The notes under the pieces are model-generated. The model did no database searches. It worked only from the letters and a program-made list of their open reading frames with translations, and was not told the DNA's origin. Position numbers and translations under genes: made by a program. From Capsicum annuum (taxonomy: Eukaryota; Streptophyta; Magnoliopsida; Solanales; Solanaceae), in the NCBI RefSeq assembly GCF_002878395.1, contig NC_061118.1:128629600-128693599 (forward strand): a stretch of 64,000 nt of DNA, given 5' to 3'. Below are positions 43,110-54,061 of this stretch, piece by piece (positions within the stretch are counted from its first letter, which is position 1; each line of letters opens with the position of its first letter).

Positions 43110-46100
43110 ATGGCTATGTCTAATGGAGACAAAACTCTGCAGTCGATTTGCTATAAACGTGGCTCACTTCAGCTACTTGATCAAGTAATCTACTCTATAT
43201 ATTCTCTGTTTTTTAACTTTTATCACATTCACTCTGCATTTTGGGAGCCTAGAGTAACTGCACATATGTAGAGTAAGGCTCCATACAATAAATCCTTTTG
43301 TGGGTGGGCTCTTCCTCGGAATCTGCTGCCCTTTTACTCTGCAGTCTTAGGTTACTTGTTTACACGTTTGGGGTACTATTTGTTTGCCAGTGACTTTAAC
43401 ATTTGTGTATTTATTGAACAGAGAAAACTCCCCCTAGAGACCCTTTATTTGGATATCTTGGATACAAAAGATGGCTGGTAATCATCTTTTTCCTCTTTTC
43501 AATTCAGTTTCAAAAAAAAAATATTCATTTGTTTTACTGAGTTCTTGTATTGTATTGCATAGCTTATTTTCACGCCTGCTCAGCAATATCGAGAATTATT
43601 TATAAGCAAAGTAACAATGGCAACAACAATAAAAACATAATACAAAATGGGGTCAGACCTTACCTCTGAGAGTAGAGAGGCTGTTGACCCTTGGCTCTAG
43701 AAAAAGAAGTCCAAAGCGGTCGAGAAAAGAAGTAACAAAACAACAAATAGTAACTACAACAGTATAAACTGATAGTTGGAAAACAAAAAATAACAGATAG
43801 TAATAGAAATCAAAAGGACAAGAAACTATTGGAGCAATACTACAACTACTAGTATGGATGGATAACAAAGACAGTGTACTGCTGCTACCTACTAATGTTC
43901 TAGCCTAATTCCTATTGTCCATAACCTTCTATATAAAGTCATACCTCGATAAGCTGAAACTACAGCTTGTCTTGTCTGATCTCCTCTCCCTCAATGCTTC
44001 TTTAATTTACCTCTACCTCTCTTGAAATATCCATAACCAGCCTCTCACACCTCCACATTGGAGTATCCGTATATCTCCCCTTCACATGCTTTGAACCATC
44101 TCAGTTTCCCGCATTTTGTCCTCCACCGAAGCTACTCCCTCCTTGTCCCGGATATCCTCATTTCTAATCCTAGCTTTCCTACTTTGTCCGCATACCCATC
44201 ATAGAATCCTCATTTCTGCAACTTTCAATTACTGGAAGTAAGAATTCTTGACCATCACTCTGTAGAACTTGCCTTTTAAGTGTGGCGCCTTCTTTTCACA
44301 CAAGACAACTCCATATCCGAGCCTCCATTTCATCCATCCTGCATTGATGTGATGGTTGACATCCTCATCGATCTCCCCATTTCCTTAGCAAAGTAGTATT
44401 TCGATTTAAAACAAATAAATAACAAACCTCAATTTTGTTTGGAATTGACGGCTAGTTGATTGATATAACATTACTGTTGCTCTTGTTAGCACATATGTTT
44501 TATCTGACGGAAGATCTTGTCCCTCTTTACTTTTATGTGGATTCACTGCCTAATGTGATGCCTAACAAGGTTCTTGAATATTGATCCACTTGCCTTCTTC
44601 ATATTTGCCAGGGAAGCAATTAAGGAAATGGTTGTCCGTGGGGCACCTGCAATTGCTATTGCTGCCGCACTGTCTTTGGCAGTAGAAGCTTCAAACTTAG
44701 CTTCATTTGATGGGACTTCTGATGATGCATCCGTTTTCCTAAGTAAAAAGTTGGATTATCTTGTTTCAAGGTAATATTTATGTAGGACCGCAAAAATATT
44801 TGTCTGCTCATTCTCTTAATTGCGAAAATCTGTGTTGTTTAAGTTCTTTGAAGGATCTGATGATATTTTATCTCTTTCATGCAGTCGGCCAACAGCTGTT
44901 AATCTTTCAGATGCTGCGGTAAAGCTTAAAGAAGTTATAAATAAGGCTGCTGCCACAGCCAAAGAAGCCAATTCAGTTTTTCAGGTAGTAACATTGTCTT
45001 GCTTTGACAGACACTCAGCTCTCCTGCTTAAATATTACTCTGCCAGTTTCAATTCGTTTGTCTGGTTTTGACTTGGCACAGAGTTAAAGAAAGTAAAGAA
45101 GACTTTTGAATCTCGTGGTCTTAAACTAAAGACATGTATAATGTACCAAAATGCCCTTTAATCTCGTGGTCTTAAACATGCCATATGGAATGATAGAATT
45201 AAAGAGTTGCCAAAAAGAAAAGAGACATTCTTTTTTAAACGGACTAAAAGGAAAGCAAGACAAACAAATTGAAACAGAGAGGTTAACAACTTCAGCAGTA
45301 ATGTGAGATTAGCCGCAAACAGAGGTGCAACTTAATTGGGGATAGTTTCACCATAGAAAATGTAGTAACTTGTCTTATCATTTGTATCTGTTGCATGACA
45401 CTTTAACTTTCGTTGGTTCTATCAGGCATACATTGAAGCTGCTGAAGTTATGCTGGAGGATGATGTTACTTCCAATAAGGCAATTGGGTCATATGGAGCT
45501 AGTTTTATTAAGAATTACCTGACAGACTCTCAGAAGATAACAGTTTTGACCCATTGCAACACAGGAAGGTGTACTCCAGTTCTAGATTTCTGTTTTATTG
45601 ACATTGTCATGATTGGTTCTTGTCCTACTTGACTTAGATGGTCCTCTTCGATAGTCTATTTTTCCCGGTAATTGCAATATATCATTCTGTGACAGGATTA
45701 ACGGAAAGCACAATTCTATATCCATATGGGGTAATTTTGATTTTACTTGTATATAGGGTAATTTGATTTTACTTGTATATCTCAACAGTCTTGCTACAGC
45801 TGGATATGGAACTGCTCTTGGTGTTATCCGGGCACTTCATGCTGACGGAGCTTTAGAAAAGGCATACTGCACAGAAACTCGTCCATTCAATCAGGTAGTG
45901 CATGGCCTATGGTTTATTCTAATTTTCACAATGCTAGCATAATCAACGAGTAAATATTATAGTAATTAACCTATTGATGATTGTGCATATTCTCCCTGCT
46001 AGGCTGCAGAAAATAGAGTTTCTGCATTTTCTTCACTGTTGCAGAGTAATGCTAATTTGTAGCCGTGCCATAATAAAATTTTTATGGTAATTTAGAGTGC

Positions 46101-47631
46101 AGTGTGTTTCTAGGTATCATAAGTGTACTCATCCATTTGGCAGTTATAGCATAATGTTGATACTGATGGTAATTTACGCATGGATAGTGTTAAATATTGG
46201 TTTGGTAGAACATTTTATGCTTCGATTCTTGTTTTTGTGTTGTGTACTTGGATCAAACTAAAATGGGTTAAAATGTACTACCTTGGACAGAATATCAGAT
46301 AAATATGGAATACAAAAACAAGAAGAATTAATTAAGGGACTCGGAAAGAAGGTTTTAGTCTATTTTTGCTGAAAACTCGGTATCCACTTTTTCCAATCAG
46401 TTGTAATACTGCTACCCCAACTCCCTGTATTCATCAGCATTTTATTATAGGAAATGCTAAACAACTGCTATTTAACTCCGGAATTCATCAGCCCCCACAC
46501 ACACACCCCAAAAAAAATTAAAGAAAATGCAAATATAGAAAGTGTAAAGGAAGAAGATCCAATTATACTGTGCTTCTCTTCTATTGGGACAATCTACGTG
46601 CATTTTGGTTTATAAGTGCCAGATAAAGATCGGATTTCAGTAGATTAGCCTGTGAAAAATGAAAATACATGTTTTTCTACTAGATCATTATATTTATATT
46701 CTGATTAACTACAAATTCAGTAATCATGTACTGAAGAATCAGATACCTAATAGTATATGTTCAACTGAAACTTGATTGTGGACATTACTTCTGATTTGCA
46801 TTGTTGAAAGGCTTCTTTGCTTGTTTGATTTTGTCTGACTACCATATGAGCCATTCTGCGTCTGGCCTCTAGCCGGAGACAGTCAGAGAAAGATACTTTT
46901 ACATGTCTTCTCTATTTAATATCAGGGATCCAGATTGACTGCATTTGAAATGGTTCATGAAAATATCCCAGCCACCCTTATAGCTGATTCAGCTGCAGCT
47001 GCATTGATGAATGCTGGTCGTGTGAAAGCTGTCATTGTTGGAGCTGATCGTGTAGCTGCAAATGGTGCTTATGAGTTACTTTCACATGTGCCTTTTGGTT
47101 TTCAAACCACATAGTGTTTTATGTGGAGTTTTACATATTATTGCAGGTGATACTGCCAATAAGATTGGAACTTACAGCCTTGCTGTTTCTGCGATGCATC
47201 ATGCTATACCATTTTACGTTGCAGCTCCTTTGACTTCTGTTGATCTATCCCTTTCTTCTGGAGAAGAAATTGTGATAGAAGAAAGATCTCCGAAGGAACT
47301 GTTACATACACGTGGAGGACTAGGTGAACAAATTGCTGCCTCTGGTATTTTGGTTTGGAACCCTGCATTTGATGTCACCCCAGCTAATGTGATTAGTGGA
47401 ATCATCACTGAAAAGGTTAGTCTATCGGTAAATTAGCCTCTCTTTCCCATTGTTCTGTTGTATATTGGTGCATGTTTGAACTCCACGTTATTTAAATCTG
47501 CCAAAATCAAATTAGCCGTGAATGACAAACCTGACAAGTGACAACTATTTGAATAGGGTGTCATCACGAAGAATGGGAAGGATACATTTGATATTGCTGG
47601 GTTTGTGCACAAGACATCAGGAAATTCGTGA
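43110..47631 (+). CDS. MTI1: 5-methylthioribose-1-phosphate isomerase (9 exons)
   Basis: The enzyme converts 5-methylthioribose-1-phosphate to 5-methylthioribulose-1-phosphate in methionine salvage, recycling the methylthioadenosine released by ethylene, polyamine and nicotianamine synthesis. Exons are 43110-43184, 43422-43477, 44612-44770, 44885-44984, 45426-45568, 45789-45894, 46926-47064, 47147-47415 and 47557-47631. All introns are GT-AG and the phases join without a stop: 1,122 bp, 373 residues, the family's usual length. Motifs by residue are [13 protein letters not shown] (51-63), [18 protein letters not shown] (172-189) with catalytic Cys174, and [18 protein letters not shown] (252-269) with catalytic Asp254. 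These separate it from its paralogue eIF2B-alpha. MAMSNGD is the first in-frame start with the conserved '[14 protein letters not shown]' following; Met3 is an alternative start. No transit peptide is evident, so it is probably cytosolic. The gene looks intact. Confidence 0.95.
43614..44386 (-). mobile_element. 5'-truncated RTE-clade LINE in intron 2
   Basis: Read on the minus strand, this is the 3' end of a plant RTE non-LTR retrotransposon. The text 'EIDEDV' and 'GWMKWR' is followed by '[14 protein letters not shown]' (44370-44260). 'AEMRIL', 'IRNEDIR' and '[15 protein letters not shown]' occupy 44225-44090. Next comes an '[13 protein letters not shown]'-type arginine-rich stretch, and the element ends in GTTGTTG (43616-43622 complement). 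A 9-bp TSD AGCAAAGTA flanks it (43605-43613 and 44387-44395). Most of the endonuclease and RT is missing, as is usual for 5'-truncated insertions. Frame changes show it is dead. It lies antisense to the gene and accounts for most of intron 2. Confidence 0.85.
45085..45290. mobile_element. Stowaway-like MITE remnant in intron 4
   Basis: The right end reads AAGACAAACAAATTGAAACAGAGAG (45259 onward), the reverse of the CTC-CTCTGTTTCAATTTGTTTG type end of Solanaceae Stowaway-like MITEs. Inside are two copies of AATCTCGTGGTCTTAAAC (45109 and 45161). The left TIR is poorly kept. This call is from recognition of the end sequence only. Confidence 0.45.
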
Positions 47632-48351
47632 TGCTGGTTTTGTTAAATGTTTGTTAGTTAATATTTCTAAAACTTAGCTAAACCCCTCCATCTTACAGTG
47701 AGCAATAAGTACTCCGTAGGCAACATCAATTTTACTCCAATAATGTTCAATGTATTGTAGTCATGCATGGAAAAATTGTATTACTATGGGTAAGTAACAG
47801 TAGTGGGTACCCTAACCCTATTCGGATGGTTGTTGCCTATTGTTTAATAATTTATCGTATTGTGTTGTGTTATATTGTATTGTTTAATGAATATGAACAT
47901 TTTGATAGATTGTATCTGTATTGTTTAATTTCCATTATTACAGTGTCACACTTCAATAGTTCAAATGGATAAATCTACAAGTGGTTTACAAGGTATAGCT
48001 ACTGTAAAAGGTTGGATAAAGTAGGATTATTAAATACCAAGTAAATACAAAATGAGAAAAAAAGAGAGACTATGCAATCACATTAAATTAATAGCTAAAT
48101 AAAATGAGAGTTTTGGTGGTTATCTAATGGAGTTAATGATATGTTACAACAAATTTTAAGTAACAATTAAAATAATAGGAAATTACATAAAAGTGCATTT
48201 AAAAAAGTTACATTGCAACGGATTATTAAATAATAAATACAAAATGAGAGGGGGAAAAAAAGAGACTATGCAATCACATCAAATTAATTGCTAAATAAAA
48301 TGAGAGTTTTCGTCTAAAGATGGATCTAATGATATGATAGCAAAATAATTT
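47632..48351 (+). other. 3' region of the isomerase gene, then repeats
   Basis: The first 100-150 bp are the likely 3' UTR; no single poly(A) signal stands out. From about 47820 the sequence (TATTGTTTAATAATTTATCGTATTG words) resembles a Solanaceae MITE. A direct repeat follows: 48022-48145 recurs at 48222-48345, sharing AATACAAAATGAGA and GACTATGCAATCACAT blocks. The TIR element at 48352 is inserted at the end of the second copy. Confidence 0.45.
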
Positions 48352-49044
48352 TTTGGACCCATGTAATAGGTCGGTTTTGTAAGTTAGACACTTCTACTTA
48401 TATGTTTGTCATCTGGACTCCTGAACCTACATAATTACTCTTCCACATCAGATGCCACAAAAGCTGCCACGTCATCGCCACGTCATTTTCAAGTATTTCA
48501 TGAAATTTTAAGTCATTTTTAAAATGCTACATGACAAATTAAATATTAAAATTAATTTAATTAAATAAAAAAGTTTATAAATTGTAGAAAAATTTAAATA
48601 ATCATGTTTTTATTTTTGTTCACAAATTAAATATCAAATTCATTCCAAATAATTAAAATTCTTCTCCAACTAACTTAAAATTTTAACTATAAATTCATAT
48701 ATACAAACATAAATGAATTTTTGATTTTTAAATTTGAATATTTTTAACAAAAATAATTAAATAAATTATTTTGATAAATTTTAGAAATTTTAATACACAA
48801 ACACAATAAATTTTTTATTTAAATTAATTTAAAATTTTAACTATAAATTCTAATACACAAACACAATAAATTTAATTAAACATCAAATTTATTTCAAATA
48901 ATTGAAATTTCCCTTCAATTAATTTAAAGTTTTAACTATAAATTCACATACACAAACATAATGAATTTTTAATTTTTATTTAAATATCTTTAACAATTTG
49001 TAAAAGTTACAAAATTAATCCTAAACAAAATAAAAAAGTTAAAT

Positions 49045-49290
49045 TGAGAACAACAACAACAATATCTGCCACAACAATGAATAACCAACAACAATATCAA
49101 TGGTGATGGTGATGAACAACAACAACAATATCAACACAGCAAAGAGACTTGACCAAAAAAAGGCTAAAAAAAACAACAACAGCAACAATATCTGCCACAA
49201 CAATGAACAATCAACAATAATATCAATCGTGATGGTGATGAACAACAACAACAATATCAACACAACAAAGAGACATGACCAAAAGGCAAA
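49045..49290 (+). repeat. Two-copy tandem repeat, unit about 122 bp
   Basis: The segment from ACAACAACAATATCTGCC (about 49052) through GTGATGGTGATGAACAAC and AAGAGACTTGACC repeats from about 49174. The copies differ by point changes. The repeat is rich in CAA/AAC, giving Asn-rich frames on plus and Leu/Ile-rich frames on minus (49039-49348); neither is a gene. Confidence 0.8.
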
Positions 49291-49414
49291 AAAAAAAAAC
49301 AAAACAAAGACCCTCTTCAGGGATTGCCCAGAAATTTGTCATATATGATGATGAAAAAAAAGAAGACGAAGAGAGAGATATTTACATGGTGATGGTGATG
49401 GCTATGGAAGTCAT

Positions 49415-49640
49415 GGCTGTGGGGGTGGGGGACGAAGAGAGATGAAGAGAGTTAGAAGGGTGGGGCACGTTAATGGTGATGCCATGACAGCTATGAATGG
49501 ATGGGGGACGGAGGTGAAGGGTGGGGTGGGGGCGGTTGTACGGGGGAGGGGGTTGTACGGGGGAGGGGGTTGGACGGGGGAGGGGGTTGGGGGAGGGTGG
49601 CTGAGGGGCGGGGTGGGGGCTGGACGAAGAGGGGGGTTTG
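49415..49640 (+). repeat. G-rich tract with GGGGGAGGGGGTTG repeats
   Basis: Three near-identical ACGGGGGAGGGGGTTG words (about 49548-49590) lie in a longer strand-asymmetric G-rich stretch. Many runs of three or more Gs with short loops occur, so G-quadruplex formation is plausible. The Gly-rich frames at 49442-49695 are by-products. Confidence 0.75.
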
Positions 49641-50000
49641 GGGAAATGAGGGTTTTTTATTTTTATTTTTAAAATTTATTATTTTTAAATTTTGAAAAAT
49701 ATTTTTTAATTAAAAATGATGGAGGGAAAAAAAGGATATTTTTTATTTTTTTAATTTAATATTATTTTTAATCATTTTTAATTATTTTAATATAAAATTG
49801 ACCAAAAATTGACCCCCACTCGCACCCCCAAGCGAGTGACTACACTCTCCTTGTCCTAGTCAGCCATTTAATACCACATAGGCAAAGTCAATAGTCAAAG
49901 GGTTTGAAATATTGCTTTTTAGTGAGTTCAGGGGTCCAGATGACAAACATGTAAGTAGAAGTGTCCAACTTACAAAACCGACCTAGTACAAGGGTCCAGA

Positions 50001-50779
50001 AGATCATTTTACCTAAATTTTATGATAATTTACACAAATAAACAAACTTAAAAAGAATAAATACATAAAATCTCTTATTTTATTTAAAATATTTCATGAA
50101 ATTTCATATTATTTTTTTCTCTTGATAAATATTAAATAAGTAACATATTTACTCTCCTAAATAAATATAAATACGTTACTTTATTTTTATTTTATTTTTT
50201 TTTAAAAAGAAGTAATATATTTGCATTTATTTAAGGGAGTAAATCATAGGAGAGAATCTCTTAAATATTTAAAATAAAAAGAATAAATAAAAATAATTCT
50301 ATTAGATCTTATCATTTGCAATTTATAATTTGGTTCAATTTTTTCATCTCTATTAATTTTTTTCTTAAAATGTTGAAAGCATTATTGTGTGCTTCATGTT
50401 GACAAGCATTCAAATTTTTTTGAAAAATCTTCATATTGTAGAGGTTAAAAGATCTCATAGTTTTTGACGGAACCATGACAATGATGATGACCATTGCAAT
50501 GACATCACCCTCCCGTCGGTTGCTTGTCAACCCTTTAAGACAATATCATTAACAGTAAAGGGAGAAATTGAGCAATGTTGCTAGGTTTTTTATGAAAATG
50601 ATGGCAAAGGTAACCATGACAGTGGATGAATTGTTGATGTATTTGACTGCTTTTCAATGAAGGTTGAGAGAGTTAATAGGTAGTGGTGAAGATGGAGAAG
50701 ATGACCACTTGATTAAAATAAATTTCATGATACATATGAATGTATCACTATGCATATGTATCATAGTAAAAAAAAAAAG
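50001..50779. other. AT-rich interval, no gene recognised
   Basis: There are simple A/T runs and a minus-strand open frame at 50312-50530 without recognisable domain content. GATACATATGAATGTATC words (50729-50746) belong to the same word family as the region to the right (52130-52260). Confidence 0.4.
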
Positions 50780-51433
50780 ATATTTTTTGAGTTAATACCT
50801 AAAAATGACCCTAAACTTGACACCAAATTATAACTTTGACCTTAAACTTTGACAGTGCACAAACATGACATTTAACTATTCAAAACTGCACAAATATGAC
50901 CTCCAATCCTATGTGGCAAAATGCGAGTTCAACACGCAAAATTGGGTGCGTCCAGCTTAAAATCTAAGGGCATAATACATAAATATGACCTTAAACTTTG
51001 ACAGTGCACAAATATGACCTTTAACTATTCAAAACTGCACAAATATGACCTTTAAATGACTCTTCACTATTATTTTTTCATTATTTTTGGCTCAAAGATG
51101 AAAATGACATTTAATTTCTTTTGTCATTGCTGAAAAAGAGCAATATTGAAGATTTATTAATTAGGCGGGTCAGCCTCATACGAAAAAATCGATCGGGTAT
51201 GTATATATATTATAAAGCAGAGGACGAATTTAAGTTATATAATATATCTAAATATTATTTATTTAAATATTAAATTAAAGATGAAACTATACTAATAATA
51301 AAAAAAATTATAGTTTTAATAAAATGTTATTAAATTAATGTTATTAAGGATAGTAGTAGTAGTATATTAAATTAACGTTATCAAATTAACGTAATTAAAA
51401 GATGTTATTAAATTAACGTTATTAGAACGTTAT

Positions 51434-51668
51434 TAAATTAATGAGGGGCGGACCTACGTGGTTGCCATGGGGTTCACCCGAATCCCCTCGGTAAAAAAAT
51501 TATGTTGTATATATATAAGATAGAAAATGTATATTTATGTACGTATGTTAATGTTGAACCACATGAAACAAGGCACTTATATAGCCCAGTGGTGTTATTT
51601 GCTCTTCTTGGGTGCTTCATTCAGCCTACTGTGCGGGTTCGATCCCTGCTAGTGGCTGTTTTTTTTTA
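51434..51668 (+). mobile_element. SINE-like insert with Pol III A and B boxes
   Basis: An A-box-like TAGCCCAGTGG (51582-51592) and a perfect B box GGTTCGATCCC (51636-51646) have spacing compatible with a tRNA-derived promoter. A T-run follows (51659-51668). The upstream part (GGGGCGGACCTACGTGG..., 51442 onward) resembles a Solanaceae repeat ending in CGAATCCCCTCGG. Whether both parts form one SINE or two adjacent repeats is unclear. Confidence 0.45.
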
Positions 51669-51784
51669 ATTAAAAAAAGCTAGGTGCTGCTGCTATAGAA
51701 ATAAATAAAATAATAATAATAATGATAATTTTTTTAAATTAAAAAAAAGGTTAGGTGCTGCTACTATAGAAATAAATAAAAAAA

Positions 51785-51791
51785 TTATTAT

Positions 51792-51832
<41 letters not shown>
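51785..51832 (+). repeat. (AAT)n microsatellite
   Basis: About fourteen uninterrupted ATA/AAT units follow a short ATT stretch, inside the TIR element. Confidence 0.9.
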
Positions 51833-51835
<3 letters not shown>

Positions 51836-52390
51836 CGACGTCATTTTAACACAAAAAGCAAAACTTTGACAGTGCACAAATATGACCTTTAACTATATAT
51901 ATGCCTCTCTCCAAGTCAGCCTTTTTAACGACGTGGCACCATGTGATTGGATTACCTTTCCACGTAGGCGCGAGTGAGACTCACGCATGGAGTTGCAAAA
52001 TCGGAGGTCATATTTGTTAAAGTTTTGAACAGTTAAAGGTCCTATTTGTGCACTATCAAAATTTAAGGTCAAAGTTATAATTCGGTGTCAAGTTTAGGGT
52101 CATTTTTATGTATTAACTCATATTTTTTTGTTCATGATATATATGAATGTACTTGATGCATATGTATCATAGTCTACTAATTCATATATAATATGAAGCT
52201 TATTAGTATTTGTTCATGAAAAATGTGAATAAATCTATGTGCATATGTATCATAGTAAAAAGGAATGTAGTTTTATTCATGATGCATATGAATGTACTTG
52301 CATGCTTGCATATTCATCAAAATGCAAAAGAATGGTATTTTTTTTTCATGGTACATGAGTGCATCTACATTCTCATGTAACAAATTGATT

Positions 52391-52744
52391 AAACTTTATG
52401 TATACAGCAGATTAATACGTGTTTATGATACATTTTTATTTTTTAAATTTGGGGGTAGCGGAGGGGATTACAATGTGGGGAATCAAACCCTACCAACAAG
52501 GTGAGAGTTCAGATAACTAACCAACCAAGCTACTAAGATTTTCCTGTGTTTATGATACATATGAACATTTAATCACACAATTATATTGTTCTTGATATCA
52601 AAGGCCATCAATCTTTATCAAAATGAATTAATGTACCAATCACAAGTACCAAGTATACATGCATCAAACATATGTACCAGATAAACGTACTTAATACATA
52701 TCAAGAACTTGTGTTTATATGAGATTTATGTATCAAAAAAATTA

Positions 52745-52792
<48 letters not shown>

Positions 52793-53503
52793 TTTTTATT
52801 TTAGATATTTTTGGGATTCTCTCCCATGATACTCTCCTAAATAAATGCAATTATGTTACTTTCTTATTTAACTAACCGATTGATTTAAAATGTATCAAAG
52901 ACGATATATATTATTGTGATAAAATATTAATAACTCCTTAACTTATGAAATTTATGTAAACTTTATGTATACAACAGATTAATACGTGTTTATGATACAT
53001 TTTTATTTCTTAAATTTGGGGGTAGGGGAGGGGATTATAATATGGGGAATCGAACCCTCACCAACAAGGTGAGAGTTCAGATAACTAACCAACCAAGTTA
53101 CTAAGATTTTTCTGTGATTATGATACATATGAACATTTAATCACACAATTATATTGTTCTTGATATCAAAGCTCATCAATCTTTATCAAAATGAATTAAT
53201 TTACCAATCACAAGTACCAAGTATACATGCATCAAACATATGTACCAGATAAACGTATTTAATACATATCAAGAACTTGTGTTTATATGAGATTTATGTA
53301 TCAAAAAAATTAGTGTATATATATATATATAATTTTTTTTTATTTTAGATATTTTTGAGATTCTCTCCCATGCTACTCTCCTAAATAAATGCAATTATGT
53401 TACTTTCTTATTTAACTAACCGATTGATTTAAAATGTATCAAAGACGATATATATTATTGTGATAAAATATTAATAGCTCCTTAACTTATGAAATTTATG
53501 TAA
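52391..53503 (+). repeat. 567-bp tandem duplication containing a tRNA-like SINE piece
   Basis: Copy 1 (52391-52957) and copy 2 (52958-53503) are near-identical and head-to-tail, beginning AAACTTTATGTATACA. They differ by scattered substitutions and by the length of an internal (TA)n run (52747-52787 against 53316-53331). Each carries, on the minus strand, a tRNA-like promoter. In copy 1 the A box is the complement of CTAACCAACCAAGCTA (52518-52533) and the B box is the complement of GGGAATCAAACCC (52478-52490). Copy 2 has GGGAATCGAACCC, closer to the consensus. Confidence 0.9.
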
Positions 53504-53833
53504 GTTACCTTAATCTATATATATATAAAAGCAAAACATAAGCAAGACAAGATGCCACGTGTCAATCTATTTAAATAGCCACGCGGCAATTTTTAAGACA
53601 ATATTAAAACATATTGTAATAAAAATTTTGAATTGAAAAATTAAGTATTTGAATTTGAATAAATTATTCTTTTACAAAAAAGTTTTGCATTATCTGAAAA
53701 ATAAAAACTAATAATTAAAGAGTTCTAATAGATATACACTACTTCAAACTTATCTTTTAAAAAATTAAAATGTTATAAAATATGTTTAAATATAATTTAT
53801 TACATATTAGGGAAAGATAAAAAACTATTAAAC

Positions 53834-53889
<56 letters not shown>

Positions 53890-54013
53890 TAATGATAATA
53901 ATTAAACAGCAGTAGCATTAGTACATGTGTAAGAAGATGAATTAAAAATAAATAAATAAAGAATAGTAGTAGTAATAGTCAATACGTAGTACTAATTGAA
54001 GTGGTAGTAGTAC

Positions 54014-54061
<48 letters not shown>

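Larger units (their letters stand above)
48352..50000. mobile_element. Non-autonomous TIR element, MULE-like, 1.65 kb
   Basis: About 75-bp terminal inverted repeats frame the element. The left one starts GGACCCATGTAATAGGTCGG (48355), and the right one ends CCGACCTAGTACAAGGGTCC (49978-49997). They stay alignable to the GTTCAGG/CCTGAAC words (49927 / 48420). Flanks AAATAATTT and AGATCATTT match at 7 of 9 positions, suggesting an aged 9-bp TSD. There is no transposase frame. The inside holds a two-copy tandem repeat (49045-49290) and a G-rich tract. The long TIR and 9-bp TSD point to the Mutator superfamily. Confidence 0.8.
50789..52119. mobile_element. Non-autonomous TIR element with perfect 9-bp TSD
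   Basis: The TSD ATATTTTTT is present at 50780-50788 and 52120-52128. Terminal inverted repeats of about 95 bp start GAGTTAATACCTAAAAATGA (50789) and end in the complementary word (52098-52119). The match extends to the 'GTGCACAAA' region near 50857 / 52046. It is 1,331 bp and lacks a transposase frame. The long TIR and 9-bp duplication place it with Mutator-like elements. It carries a SINE-like insert (51434-51668), a repeated 'AGGTGCTGCTNCTATAGAAATAAAT' block and an ATA microsatellite. Confidence 0.9.

Noticed and set aside
44574..45071. Open frames 44574-44774 and 44820-45071 as separate small genes
   Set aside because: They are exons 3 and 4 of the isomerase read through into intron sequence; only the spliced parts match the family.
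47062..47436. Open frame 47062-47436 as an independent 124-residue protein
   Set aside because: Its first 28 residues translate intron 7, and the rest is exon 8 of the isomerase followed by intron 8.
43110..47631. The isomerase gene as eIF2B alpha/beta/delta
   Set aside because: The THCNTG cysteine, [18 protein letters not shown] and VVRGAPAI motifs are diagnostic of MtnA-type isomerases, and the length fits that family.
49039..49348. Leu/Ile-rich minus-strand membrane protein or Asn-rich plus-strand protein
   Set aside because: Both arise from the CAA-rich two-copy tandem repeat.
49442..49695. Gly-rich protein gene
   Set aside because: It is a by-product of a G-rich repeat inside a TIR element; two overlapping frames give similar Gly-rich text.
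51582..51646. Functional tRNA gene
   Set aside because: A and B boxes are present, but the intervening sequence does not fold into a tRNA with matching acceptor and anticodon stems; a SINE-like origin fits better.
52478..52533. Minus-strand tRNA gene in the tandem duplication
   Set aside because: Only the A and B boxes resemble a tRNA; no acceptor stem or clear anticodon loop can be drawn.
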